The translations under genes were made by a program, and so were the position numbers. Of a stretch of DNA of 64,000 nucleotides, positions 10,964 to 22,249 are shown piece by piece; positions within the stretch are counted from its first letter, which is position 1, and every line of letters starts with the position of its first letter. The notes beneath the pieces are model-generated. The model did no database searches, was not told the DNA's origin, and worked only from the letters and a program-made list of their open reading frames with translations. This stretch comes from Zygnema cylindricum (Eukaryota > Streptophyta > Zygnematophyceae > Zygnematales > Zygnemataceae), in contig JBBHKE010000807.1 of the NCBI GenBank assembly GCA_037447655.1, forward strand, positions 1 to 64,000, written 5' to 3'.

Positions 10964-11966
10964 TGTTGAAAAGAGTATTTTCTAGCTTCTATTTGTATTT
11001 GTGTGCAGGTTTTCTCTTAAGTCCTCCATGCTTGTCGTAGTCACTGGAGACGTAAGACAACCATGGCTGCCTTCAGGTAGTCAAAACGACAGACTGAGGA
11101 AGGAGGTAGTTTTGCTACTGTCCAAAAAGTATGTCACTTGACCAAGGTTTGATATTGGTCCCTACAAAGTCACTGCCGGTCAAACAGCTGTTCGCCTTAT
11201 CCGCTAAGTCGTAGAAGAATAGATACATGTATGGCGTGAAATATTTAATAAAACATTAACGCGGCGGCAAAACCATTTAACTGAACCAACTCGCGAAGAC
11301 GCGCATGTAAACCGACAAAATACGGACGGGAATCGAACCATGTAAAATATATTGATCGGACGGTCGTCGTTGCAGCCGCCAACTCGAAGTGAACTTTTGG
11401 CGGTTTTTCGGAGACAGCGTCGGGCGACACCACGTGGCGCCACATTTGGACACCGGAGAAGATGGGATGAGGAACCATGGCTCTTGTTTTGGTAGGCGTC
11501 ATCCAGAAGGCCATCTCATACAATGGTCGTAGAAGAAGTACCTTCTTGTACTGCTACTATACCTTCTTGTACTGTATACTGTTCCTATTGGTCTAGGGTT
11601 TAGTAGTAGGTAGCTGTGAGTAGGTGAATGAGGACTTAGTCAAATTTAGGCACCTCTCTCTGAGAGAGCTTGTAACTATAAAGGTCATCTTTGACCAAGC
11701 ATAACTCACTGCTTAGGGGAGCAAATTCATAGATTTCTTTTGCATCTAACTCAAGGGAGTCGGGCTCACATAGGGGTGTGGTTGGTTAGAATACTTGTCC
11801 GACTGGGTGGCTTCTATTTAGCAAGAAATAAAAAGGGCAAATATTATTCTAGAGGCTTTACATAAGCTGCATATTCTGTGGGCCAATGGAGGCCACAGAG
11901 GGCCCACACTCTACGGTGCCCATTTTTAATAGAACGAGGTTCATATACTAGGAGATGAAATTCTAT
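10964..11966 (+). mobile_element. Degenerate plus-strand copia LTR with gag-start remnant
   Basis: Starts TGTTGAA like the LTR of copia C and keeps its landmarks in order: TATTTTCTAG, GTAGTCACTG, CCATGGCTGCCTT, CTCTCTGAGAGAGCTTG and a leader with a stretch like GGGGAGTCCAGG. It ends near 11903 with an ATGGAGGCCACAGAG match to the Gag start that sits at the LTR end in this family. About 60 bp of gag-like sequence (GGTGCCC, TTCATATACT) follow, then identity is lost. It is an old solo LTR or truncated element. Confidence 0.65.
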
Positions 11967-11984
11967 CAGTTCCACCCCCCCCCA

Positions 11985-12395
11985 CTGAATTTGGAGATTC
12001 AAAGATGCTTATCTAGATAGTGCCGACTCCAAGTTGATACCAACCCAAATGACTGACACCTTGACAGTCAGAACCCCAATATAACTTCACCCATGTGAAA
12101 TAAGACTTGTTGTGTGCTCAGTTCCCCCACATAATGGAAAGTTAGAATATGAGTATTTAGACACATTCCCCCACTTTGAATTTCTCTTAGAAATGCAGCC
12201 ACCCTGACAGGCAAAAACTTTGATCGACTACACCCCTGTGTAGCCTGGACTCCCTTGAGTCCGCAGCAAAAAAAAATCACTGAAAATAGTCTACTAAATG
12301 AGTTGTAAATAAATGGCAAAGTTTGCCTACTTATGTAGATGCCCTCTAGGAGAGAGGCGGCTACCTACCAAAATTATTCGAAGTCCTAAAACCCC
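11985..12395 (-). mobile_element. Minus-strand copia LTR/leader fragment
   Basis: Contains reversed leader landmarks of the copia family (CACCCTGACAGGCAAAAACT, ACTCCCTTGAGTC.GCAGCAAAA, CTAGGAGAGAGG). It abuts the truncated RT of copia A at about 12396, so it marks the break that removed A's 3' half. Boundaries are approximate. Confidence 0.5.
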
Positions 12396-15300
12396 TCTCT
12401 AAGCCCCCTACGACCAGGGCAAAGGTTTCCTCGTAGTCGATTCCTTCTTTCTGTGTAAATCCTTTTGCCACTAATCGGGCTTTATAACGCTCAATGGTGA
12501 TATCTGGGTTCAGTTTTAATTTGAAGCCCCACTTACAACCGATTAGTTTTCGGTTAGGTGGACAATCCACCAGCTCCGAAGTATCGGTTGCCATAATTGA
12601 GGCCATCTCCTCATTGATGGTTGTCTTCCACCGGTTCCTTTCTAGACAAGTCATCGCTTCTCAATAAGTCTGAGGTTCATCTTGATGAGATAGTTTTGTT
12701 ACCTTGTAATTAACCTATTTTTCTTGCAATCTTTTGCTACTTCTCCTTCCCCCTTCAAAATCTGTGGCTGGAATAGATGGTTCTCGTGGGTTCTTTCGAA
12801 CAATCTCGGCTTCACCCATGTTGCTTGATTCCGAATCAATTTCAACCACGTCTGCCGCTTCGGGTAGAGTTGTCACTGGAGTTTCCGCAGCCGAGTCCTC
12901 TTTGGTCTGATTTGTACCTGCAAGAATGTCATCTTCTCTAAAACTTGGATAGTTAAGAAGCTCAAAGTCATCGGAGTTTTCTGACTTAAATCTGATTTTA
13001 CTGACTTTGTATACTTGAAGGGATCCACAAACTTTCCTTCATCCATAACTACAAGATGCTTTACTAAAATTATATCTTCCCTTTTTAGATCATAAACTTT
13101 ATATCATTTAACATCCTCATCATATACAAAAAAGTATCCCGATTTTCCTTTAGGATCAAGCTTCCAATTAGACCGATCTGTATCAAGAATGAATACTTGA
13201 TTGCCGAAAACCTTTAAGTGAGATATGTCTGGTTTCCGGCCCGTCCATCTCGCATAAGGTGTTTGACCTTTTATAGCTGAAGTAAGAACTCCATTCTTGA
13301 GATAAGTTGCACAGTTCATAGCTTCGGCCCAAAACTTCTTTCCTATCTTCTTATCTGACAGCATACTAGTAGCACTATCATTCAGTGTTCTATTTAATCT
13401 TTCAGCTACACCATTTTGCTCAAGATTTTCAGGAACTGTCTTTTGGTGTTGCACTCCATCTTCTCTCAAAAAATCCTCAAACTGGTTAGAGGTATACTCT
13501 CCACCATTGTCACTCTTTACTCTCTTGATTGAGGTTTCATGGAGTTTTTCACTCAATGCTTTATAATGTTTAAAACATTCCTGAGCCTCTGACATATTTT
13601 TCAGAAAATACACCCTGGAATACCGAGATCAATCATCGGTGATAGTCATCATAAATCTCTTCCCCCCGGGTGATGACACTCTGGCTGGCCCCCAAATATC
13701 TGTGTGTACTAAATCTAGAATTTTTTCTCCCTTAAAGGTGGCAATTTTTGGGAAGGGTAACTTGTGTGCTTTACCTTGAGCACATCCACTATAATCACTT
13801 AGATTCTCACTCTCACCGAACTGAATTCCTTCCACTACTCCCATCTTTTTCATCTCTCTTAGCTTATCTAGATTCACGTGCCCAAGCCTTTTATGCCACA
13901 ACATTATATCATGAACACCAGAATAATAAAGTTTCTTCTTTTCATTGCTTAAAATTAGCCTAAACATCCCTTGGATACCTTTTTCAGCAGTAAAATAAAC
14001 TTCCTCCTCAAAACTAGCAGTAAAGACACCTTTCCTTGTGCTAGTATAAAAACCCTTATCATCTAATACAGACGTAGAGATGAGGTTTTTGTTTGGCTCC
14101 GGAATAAACAATAGATCGGAGAATGTAACTATAGATGTCTTTCCTTCTACTAACACTTTTAGATCTACCGATCCTAGAAGAGTAGTAGTGATTATCCTCC
14201 ATCCCCGTACTCTATCTCTACGGTGGGAATCTTTCTTATCTTAGTGAACAGGTGTTTATCTTTACAAATGTGCATGGATGCACCTGAGTCTACAATCGAG
14301 GGTGCTTCACCTTTCAATCCATCGAAAGCACATTTCTGCTTTCGTGGAATTTCAACCTCGTTTTTCGCTACTAACTCCTCATCCAATAGGAGTTCATCGT
14401 CCTCATCCTCGGATTCTGCCTCATGTACCTGTGTTACAAGGGCCTTTTTCTTTTCTCACGGGGTTCCACCGGTGTGCCCCTCCTTTAATGTTGCTCGGTT
14501 AACTTAGTGCATTAAGCCATATAGTGCCCGAGTTTTTTACAAAAATGGCACAAACCCTTGGGAGTCCTTGGTTCAAACTCCTCGGTCTGATTTTTCTGCC
14601 CCTCCCCTCGATAATTTCCATCCTGTTTCTTGGAATCATTGTTCCTCCAATCGGTCCTAGGTGCGAAAGCTTGCACATTCTTTCCTCCCCTTAAGATCTC
14701 AATCATATTCTCCCGAACGAGAATCATCCCTATCACTGAATTCCAAATCCACCTTGTGTCCTCCAAGTCCTACACACGGTTAACTATGTTGTCGAACTCA
14801 TCGGGTTACTTCATCAGTAAACAGTTAACCTTTTCCTTTTCGCTAAATACTTTTCCAGCACTCTCTAGTTCCATGAAAAGTGTAGCAAGCTCATTGCAAA
14901 AATCTAACATCTTCCCCCCTTTGTTTACATACTCTTTAATTTTTTGATCAGCCAACTGTTGTTGCTGAATCGTACCACTTTGGTACATCTCTATGAGAGC
15001 CACCCAAAGATCAGATGCCCTCTCTATGTGCAAATGGGGAGATGCAAGCCCTTGAGTAAGATGGCGGAGGATGAAGTGTTTAGCCGCCATATTGTTGTAG
15101 TCCCAGGTATCGATATCATTCTCCTCGTTCCTCGGAATAGGTGACATGAATGCCGAACCGGTTGCTATTGGTGTGATCGTTTCCTTCTCCTTTCCTTTGT
15201 CCACCACCCCCCCTTCCTTTGTCACCTCTGTTGAAGATGGATCTGCATTTCTAGTGAATCTGCCTCTAGTAAACCGTTGAGGTATCCCAAGACTTGATGG

Positions 15301-15447
15301 ACGTCTCACCCGTCCACTAACTATTCCCCAAAACCGTTTCTTACATAGAGATCCTGCCATCATACTTTCCTTGTATATGAAGCCAGCTCCATTGAATATG
15401 GGCACCCTAGATGGTGGGCCAATAACCTGCAACTTTGAGACCTCCAT
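12396..15447 (-). pseudogene. Copia A Gag-Pol remnant (truncated within RT)
   Basis: Reading leftwards from ATG at 15447: Gag (MEVSKLQV..., to about 14806), a CCHC knuckle beginning CHFCKKLGHYMA near 14520, and a protease core DSGASMH near 14290. The GAG-pre-integrase segment MLWHKRLGHVNL...CAQGKAH follows near 13850, then an integrase core with SDNGGEY near 13510 and NGVAERLN, then the start of RT (WELVDCPP-type). The similarity stops at FA.VV near 12400, so the palm, RNase H, PPT and 3' LTR are gone. Several stops and frameshifts make it inactive. It is the outermost element: its 5' LTR is split by the gypsy insertion. Confidence 0.85.
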
Positions 15448-15768
15448 AGGTCCTCAGAGTAGGCAGCTCACTCGAAGCCTCTAGGATAACCCTGACCCCT
15501 TTGTGTTTCGGCAAGAATAATTGCCACCCTGGCAAACAAAAACTCTGACCACCTTCACCCTTCTGAAGGCAAGACTCCCCTGAGTCGATAGCAAAAAGAA
15601 TCTCTAAATTTGCTCTCGTGAACAATTAGTTATGGAGAGTCAAAAAAGACCTTTTGTACAGAAGCTCCCTGGGAGAGAACCCCTTATCTACCAATTTTTT
15701 CTAAGTCCTATCTCTCTCCAAAACTATATCTACAGATGTACAGCACCAATCATATTACACTGCCGTAC
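15428..15768 (-). mobile_element. Copia A 5' LTR, inner part (U5 side)
   Basis: The LTR end TGCAAC... at 15428 contains the Gag ATG. The sequence runs to GTAC at 15765-15768, where the gypsy element begins. The other part of the same LTR continues at 54793. Together the parts give about 1,070 bp, the family length. The adjoining primer site is altered (TTATTGGCCC instead of TTATGGGCCC). Confidence 0.85.
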
Positions 15769-16046
15769 TGTCGAGCGTTCCGGAAAGATCAGAGGAGGGC
15801 CCACTGCCCGGGTGATTGGCATTGGAGTCTTGCAAACACCCTTCCCCAGAATGCGAATGCTCCCCACAACCATGCTTGCGCTCAATGCTGCCCGCCTTGT
15901 TCCTGTGAGCATGCATGCAAAGGTGGGGATGGGTGCTTGGGGAGGCCGCAAAGATATCCCCTCCCCCCTCTCCTTCCCCCTCTTGGCCTGGGGAAAGGAG
16001 GGAATTCTTAGAGGTGGAGCCAGGTTCTTGATTTGTGACTATCTGT
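15769..16046 (-). repeat. Repeat R1 at the gypsy outer edge
   Basis: Begins TGTCGAGCGTTCCGG (plus strand) and closely matches 17237-17505 over about 265 bp. In the minus direction it ends GCTCGACA next to the GTAC duplication. It follows the 1,188 bp repeat with ATAGTCACA at the joint. It may be the 3' end of the gypsy LTR (making that LTR about 1,466 bp) or a leftover of a tandem copy. Confidence 0.7.
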
Positions 16047-17234
16047 TGGAAGCCTAACATAAATCCTCTCAAAATCCACTATTCTGGTACAAAAGGTTCT
16101 GGTAATCGACCCCGGAAGAAACCCAACCAGAGCCCCAAAAAGGACTACCAAAGAGAGAACCTAGGTGCTTCCACTCAGAAAAATGAAAGGATAGAAATAT
16201 AAAAAATGTTGTCTCAGAATTAACAATATCACCTTGCCTTTAGAAAAATAGAGAAATAAAGTTAGAGTGTGGAATAATAGCAAGCGAGCTCAACCTACCC
16301 TCAAAACGTAACGTGGACAATCAAAAGGAGACGAAATCTCCCCTTGAAAACCCCGGAACAGGTAAGGCCTCCTTAACTCCTCGATTTCCGCGACCCGGAA
16401 CCGGCAAGACCCTTCTTGGTTTCCAACAAACACGAGTTCCCAAACCGCCCAAAACAGGAAAGACGGTGCCAACCACCCAACCGGACTACGATTTCCACAA
16501 AAGACGGATGCAAACCAAGATGGCAATAGGGTCACAATTACATGCAAAACAAAAGTTCTCCACAAGAAAGTTTGATGGAATTTCTAGGGTTTTTCTCAGG
16601 AGACAGTACTAAAACAGCAACCTGTCTCCCTCGGCCTCAAGTGCCTTATACAAGCAAAGTTTGTCCTACCGATAGTACCAAAGTCAAAGCAATACCAGGA
16701 GCCAATCACCGGCCAAGAATTTTTATCGTACGGACATAAGACAAAACATGTTGTACTACACTAGGGGCAAAAATTTAGGCGGCTATCTCCGGCTAGATTA
16801 GAAGCCACGTGGTTTTCTATGACACAATTCTGAGCAACAAAGTGCTAAATTGACGTGAAACGCCTAACTTTGACTCACATTAATAAATGCTCTATTCGGC
16901 TGGTGGACCTGAACTAACGTCCTACTGATAGCCAACAGAAAAATCTACAAGAATATCCCAAAAGTTACGTGGCGTTCCACAATGTAGCCCCCAATGGGAC
17001 AGTTGGCAACTGGTCACATGTAACAGGATGGTAATCTTTGGAATGGAGTAACTTTGTCGTCCGGCCTCCGGTAGGCGCCAAATAAAGTGCGTTCCGTTCA
17101 GTTAAGAAAATAGAAGAATTTGGTCCGGCTGAGTGCGCTCCTTTCCCAGTACTTTAATGACCGTACAAAGGAAAAAGGGCCCGGGAATCCTTGGTAAGAT
17201 AAAAGGGGTGCCTGTGAAGCACATGAGCTTGACA
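16047..17234 (-). repeat. 1,188-bp gypsy LTR copy (left)
   Basis: Minus-strand TGTCAAGC...GGCTTCCA with TG/CA ends. It has exactly the length of the copy at 53605-54792 and differs from it at only a few bases, which marks it as the 3' long terminal repeat (or most of it) of this element. Confidence 0.85.
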
Positions 17235-17236
17235 GC

Positions 17237-17834
17237 TGTCGAGCGTTCCGGAAACATCAGAGGAGGGCCCACTGCCTGGGTGATTCGCATTGGAGTCCTG
17301 CAAACACCCTTCCCCAGAATGTGAATGCTCCCCACAACCATGCTTGTGCTCAATGTTGCCCGCCTTGTTCCTGTGAGCATGCATGCAAAGGTGGGGATGA
17401 GTGCTTGGGGGGGCCGCAAAGATATCCCCTCCCCCCTGTCTTTCCCCCTCCTGGCCGGGGGAAAGGTGGGAATCCTTAGAGGTGGAGCCGGGTCCTTGAT
17501 TTCCCCCCTCTTAGTCAACTAGGGACTAAGACTTTTGAATAATTACCCCCCCTAATTCGCAGTTCTCGCAGAACCAAAGAGCACAGGGTTTAGGACGAGG
17601 GTCCCAAGAGGAGGGGAGACAAGATTGATGCCAACACTGGTCGCATCAATCACAGACCAGTACAGAATTCTGGGAGGGAGATGAGATGGCTCCATTGCTC
17701 TCTCTCTCTCTCCTTCAGTGACTACAACAAGTATGGGGGCGAGAGAGAGAGAAGAGATAGAGGCAGGCTGCCTACATTTTCTTTTCTAATAAATTTAGAC
17801 CTAGAAAATATACTAAAAACTACTTATCTCAACA
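17237..17834 (-). repeat. Second LTR-like unit, TGTTGAGA...GCTCGACA (598 bp)
   Basis: Begins in the minus direction with TGTTGAGATAAG directly after a polypurine tract and ends GCTCGACA two bases before the 1,188 bp repeat. Its last ~265 bp equal repeat R1. Its first ~150 bp resemble the start of the copia C LTR (TATTTTCTAGGT.TAAAT, CAGCCTGCCTC, GTAGTCACTGAAGGA). Position after the PPT suggests it is a 3' LTR, but the arrangement beside the 1,188 bp unit is not standard. Confidence 0.55.
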
Positions 17835-18963
17835 TTCCGCCCATCCTTCCCTTCCAGTGTGAAGACCCCCATATTGGAGACTTCCACTACCTTCAAAATC
17901 ACCCTCCCCGCTGAAATGTCCAGAGTGTCCTTTTTCTGTTGCATCCGATACACGAAATCCCTGGGTAGAAATCGCAGTTCCCGCGGGACAAAATTCCCGC
18001 TCCGGCGTTGCAAATACCAGAGTTGATCTCGGTGCTGAGCTGCTTGTAAATTCCCCATGGCCAGAGGCATTTTCCGGTGAAATACCTTGGCCCTGTCGGC
18101 AATCAATTTTTCGACCGTTCCCTTGTTGTCCATCTCCGGAAGAACCACTGCTTTGGCCGAGGCAGCGCCGGAAGGATGGGATGACGTCCGAACAAAATGA
18201 AATATGGACTGTAAGAGTGGAGGGATGCTTGCCGGTTGAATCGGTACCCCATGGCGATCCAAGGCACCCTTCTATCCCACTCTCCTAGATCCTCTTCCAC
18301 AACATATTTACGCAGTGACCGCTTCACTGTCTGCACGCACCTTTCGGCCAAACCGTCAGCTTTTGGGTGGTCTCGGCTGGTCAAGCAGTGGTCGATGGTG
18401 CACAATTCCAACAAGTTGGAGAATTCTCCGGCAAATTCGGAGCCCTGGTCGGTCAGAACTTCGGTTGGTGCCCCAAATTGGGAAAGCACCCTCAGCAAGA
18501 ATGCGTCTGCAATCGCCTTGGACTCCTTCCTAGGTAAGACCACCAATTCGATCCACTTGGAAAAATGCTCTATCATTACCAACACAAAGCGGTTCCCTCG
18601 TCTGCTAGTGGGGAGAGGACCCAGCAGATCTAGAGACCACCGATAAAACATCCCCTTGATGGGAAGGGAATGAAGCTGAGCACCTCTTTTTTTGTCAAAA
18701 GCTGCTTTGACTCGGTCGCAGGAGGAACACGTCTGCACAATCCGGTTGACTTGGGTCCGCAACCCGTGCCACCAGTACGATCGTGCGACCAAGAAGGTGG
18801 TCGATTTCTGCCCAAAATGGCCACACTGCTGGTGAAGGTTAAAAATATGAGTCTCCCTGTCGGCCGGGGGAGGATCCACTTTCCTCGTCCCATCTGCCCA
18901 CTTCCGGATTAAGATGCCCCTTTCCCACTCGTATGCCGCTATTCGTGTTTGCACCCGAGATAA
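17813..18963 (-). pseudogene. Gypsy integrase with C-terminal GPY/F-like region
   Basis: The zinc-binding part has a His pair (HQQCGH region) and CSSC. The catalytic core shows WSLDLLGPLP (first Asp), LTDQGSEFAGEF (second Asp) and a Glu in DGLAERCVQ, the D,D,E triad of retroviral-type integrases that join cDNA to target DNA. The C-terminal part (RDFVYRMQQ... to GKDGRN) looks like the GPY/F barrel and is reached by a frame change near 18260. No chromodomain was recognised. It lies directly downstream of RNase H, separated by an in-frame TAG at 18964-18966. Confidence 0.8.
17835..17855 (-). promoter_or_regulatory. Polypurine tract of the gypsy element
   Basis: Minus-strand GGAAGGGAAGGATGGGCGGA, 20 of 21 purines over the tract, immediately before TGTTGAG. 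This is the expected plus-strand priming site. The integrase frame reads through it. Confidence 0.7.
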
Positions 18964-19863
18964 CTACACTCTTGACAAATGCGAAAGAGGGAAACCTTGT
19001 TGGACAGATTGGAGTGCATCGGGATCGTTCTGAATATCTTTCCGTCCGGCCCCTATTGGCGCCTGCACCACCACGTCTGCAGAGAAAGTAGACATTTCCC
19101 CCCCATATTGAGGAAGCCAAATAAAGGTAGAGGAAGCTCGAATGAGTCCCAAACTGATTTCAGGATCCTCATCATGGCGGGCCCCGGTGGAATCTCTAGT
19201 GGAAGGGTCAAGATTTCTGCTAAGTCCGTCGGCATTCCCATGAATCTCTCCGGCCCGGTGGATTATGTCGAAGTCATATTCCTGCAGTATTAACACCCAC
19301 CTGGCGAGCTTGCCAGTGAGCTTGTTATTCTCCATAATCCACTTAACAGGCTGGTGATCCGTGATCAGAGTGAAATGGACTCCGTATAGGTATGGTCTGA
19401 AGTGTTGGATGGCCCATACCGCCGCGAGTAATTCCATGTGATAGCTGCTGTAACTCCCCTCCGCTCGGTTATTACTTATACTGGCGTAAACTACCACATA
19501 TTCGGCACCAGCATCATCCAGATGGGCTAAAACAACTCCCAATCCAAACCGGCTCCAATCAGTGTAAAGGAGGAAGGGTCTTTGGTGATCAGGCATTCGG
19601 AGCACTGGGTGTTGCTTCAGGGAATCCTTGAGGAACTGGAAGGCAATCTGTTGCTCCTCCGTCCACTGCCACTCCTGGTCTTTCCGCAGCAACTGGTTCA
19701 GAGGCTGAGCGTGGCTGCTAAATTCAGGGATGAATCTCCGATAATAGTTAGCCAGGCCTAAAAATGTGCGGAGTGCAGAGACATCCTGAGGAGGGGGTAG
19801 GGCATCAAGGCTGCAACTTTGACCATATGGGGACCCACTGTCCCGGGTGTAACTTCGTGTCAT
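18964..19863 (-). pseudogene. Gypsy RT thumb and RNase H
   Basis: Begins in the RT connection (DVSALRTFLGLANYYRRFI) and continues into a Ty3-type RNase H. The four acidic residues are in place: YTDWS (Asp near 19558), YHMELLAAVWA (Glu), LITDHQPVKW (Asp) and HGNADGLSR (Asp). It degrades the RNA of the RNA/DNA hybrid during reverse transcription. A frame change near 19863 separates it from the RT palm. In this family the two form one chain. Confidence 0.88.
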
Positions 19864-20654
19864 AGGTAAATAATTTTCTGCACCCCAAAAATTCCCTTAC
19901 CCGGGTGACATTTCCAGCCCGCTGCTTGGAGAGCTCGGAGTACAATCTGTATGTGCTCGAGGTGTTCCTCGAAGGTATTCGACAAGATAATAACATCGTC
20001 GATATAGCACCATGCACAATCAATCCCCGGGAGTGCCTCGTCCATGGCACGTTGGAATTTGGCAGGCGCATTTTTGAGCCCGAATGGCATGTAGAGCCAT
20101 TCATACAACTTGGACCCTGCCCAAAAAGCTGTCCTTTCCTGGTGCTTTCGCTCCATCGCGATCTGGTGGAACCCATTCTTCATGTCTAATGTGGAGTAAA
20201 TGGTGGCCCCGGCCAGCAAGTCAAAAATCTCTTCCGGGGTAGGCATTGGGTATCGATCAGGTACAGTTGCCGTGTTAAGCATTTGGTAATCTCCACACAT
20301 CCGAAAGTCTACCGTTTTCCCAGATGAGTCCTTCTTGGGTGGGAGAACAGTTGGAGACGCAAATCCATGGAGTCTGGTACTTTCTTGAACCAATCCTGCT
20401 TCTACCAGAGTTTGTACCTTTGCAGTGATGAACTCCTTTTCCTTAAAACTGAGAGGGTACTGCTTCTGCCAAACAGTAGACGTCTCGTCTATTAAATCGA
20501 TTCGAAAAGGGGTTCCTTTGTAGATGCCTACGTCGGTATCTGACCAAGAGAACACTTGTTTGTTCTTCTCCAACAGGTCGGAGAGCTGGGCCTTTTGCTG
20601 AGGGTCCAACTGCTCCCCTAAGGTCGAATCCATCTTTCCGGGTTCCACCGCTGC
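19860..20654 (-). pseudogene. Gypsy reverse transcriptase palm/fingers
   Basis: Typical Ty3 RT: PIDLI-like start region, VQESTRLHGFASPTVLPPKK, DFRMCGDYQMLN, YSTLDMKNGFHQIAM (motif A Asp), FGLKNAPAKFQRAM (motif B) and CYIDDVIIL (motif C, Tyr-Ile-Asp-Asp near 19994-20005). It synthesises cDNA from the element RNA. It is in the same frame as the methyltransferase C-terminus upstream, separated only by a TAG at 20655-20657, so both belong to one Pol polyprotein. Confidence 0.9.
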
Positions 20655-22249
20655 CTACGCCTCTGGGGGTCTACCCCAGCGAGAGATATCGAATTCCATC
20701 CCTACCTGCGGGTCTACCTCAGCTCCTCCCGTTAGAATGCTGCTGCTAACAACGTCCGCTAAGCTGTCTCTCTCCGAGCCTCCGCTCCCCCCCACTGAGG
20801 AATCCCTTAATTTCGGTAAAATGCTGGGACTGGAAAATTTTGATGATAAAAACTGTTTTCTCGCCTCCCTCCCCCCCTCAAGCTGCAAGTGGGCCTGCAC
20901 CGCTAACAACTTCGGAGCTTGAAGGTAACGATCCCTTGATTGCGGAGACTGTAGGCTAGAGAAGGCCAGAGAATGTGTTATCACCCATGTTATTACATTT
21001 AGATCCATGCTTTGTCCGAGTAGGCTGCACCTCTGGGGGTCTGATATACCTGGTGCCGCCGTACTGGCTGGTTGGAATCCCATGGCTTGTTCTCGTTCTT
21101 CCACCGTTGGCGTTGTCCAAACTCCACTTTTGCTGTCAAATATCATTCCTACCGCTCCCTTTCGATATGCATGGCTATTAGGGAAGGAAACCAATGTTGG
21201 CGTTGCTCGCCGTGGTGCTCCTGGTTGGTTGCACTGGAAGAATGGAGGACGATCAGCCTTAGTTACGGGAGTAGCCATCGGCCCTGTCCCTAAAATTTGT
21301 TGCAGGGTAATCTGGGGATCTGTTTTGTGGTTTTGTAAGAGCTTGTTCAGGACTAACAGAGGTATCAAATTGGTCCAGTACGCCCGAACTCTGTGAGCTC
21401 TGGATCCCAGTTGCGCCGCATCGAAAACAAGTGGAGTCCTAGAATCTGCTTGACTTTATTCCAGCTATTTGCGACTTGTTTTCTCTTATCATCTCCCGGG
21501 TGGACATTCTCCAAAACGTACCCCACTGGTTGGTCTTGGGATTGCTGCAGCCAGGAAAGTAATTTGATCATCTAGAAGAAGGTTCGACTTTTGCTATCCT
21601 GATGTCCCTCGCTTTTCTCGGCTAGAGAGTATCCTTGACATGGCCATCCTGCAATTACCAAATCTACTCGCTCCAGCATAGCGAGATGTGGCTTAAGGAT
21701 AATGTCTTTATTTTGCGGAACACTCCGGTGAGATCTGCCGATGGCGGATACCGGAAGTTGATGGGGATACAATTGGTGGAGTTGTTGGAGTCGGTATTCA
21801 CTGACGGCCCGAGCATCCGGTGAAATTTCCACAGCCACATATGACTCCACTTTATGCCCAGCTTTCAAGACAGTTTCGAGGTCCAAGCTAATTCCACAAA
21901 ATAAGGATAATATCCGGAGTCCAGAATCCGGGATAGATAATGACACCACTTGTCGATTGAATTTTTGATTTTTGGGCGGAACTTCCGAAGATTCCAACCG
22001 AGGTTTTTTTTCCTTTACAAAAACAACTGTCAAGGATTTGTCCACTTCCCGCCGAAGTTTTGTTATTTGTAATAATCTCTTCACGTATCCCTCTTCCCAC
22101 CGCTTGGAAATAGGGAATTGGTATATTATGTCTGCAATATCAGTAGCGCTAGCGAGCTGTTCCGTGGGTATGTTGGTGGCATAGACGGGATAACATCCTG
22201 CGACAGGAGCATTATCTTTCCCCCTATTCCATAGATTCAGGGGAACCAC
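20655..22249 (-). pseudogene. C5 cytosine-DNA methyltransferase domain inside gypsy Pol
   Basis: Motifs run in the usual, non-permuted order. Motif I is LRILSLFCGIS (near 21920), with an acidic motif II residue in VAVEIS. Motif IV is DLVIAGWPCQGYS, with the catalytic Cys codon at 21638-21640. Motif VI is YVLENV (Glu codon 21509-21511). Motif VIII is DAAQLGSRAHRVRAYWTN (about 21360-21415), and motifs IX-X are TPTVEEREQAMGF and LLGQSMDLN (about 20980-21110). Such enzymes transfer methyl from S-adenosylmethionine to cytosine C5. The copy has one in-frame TAG (21572-21574) and one frame change near 21410, so it is dead. About 110 residues before motif I and about 100 after motif X are unassigned. 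The non-permuted order excludes a DRM-type origin; the donor family is unresolved. Confidence 0.85.

Noticed and set aside
15730-16072. Gene in the 141-residue plus and 105-residue minus frames over R1
   Set aside because: R1 is a repeat also present at 17237-17505, where the corresponding frames differ. Overlapping frames on both strands indicate composition, not coding.
16290-16612. Open frames of about 90-99 residues inside the 1,188-bp repeat (also 53848-54170)
   Set aside because: Both strands are open over the same stretch, and the sequence sits within an LTR. No domain was recognised.
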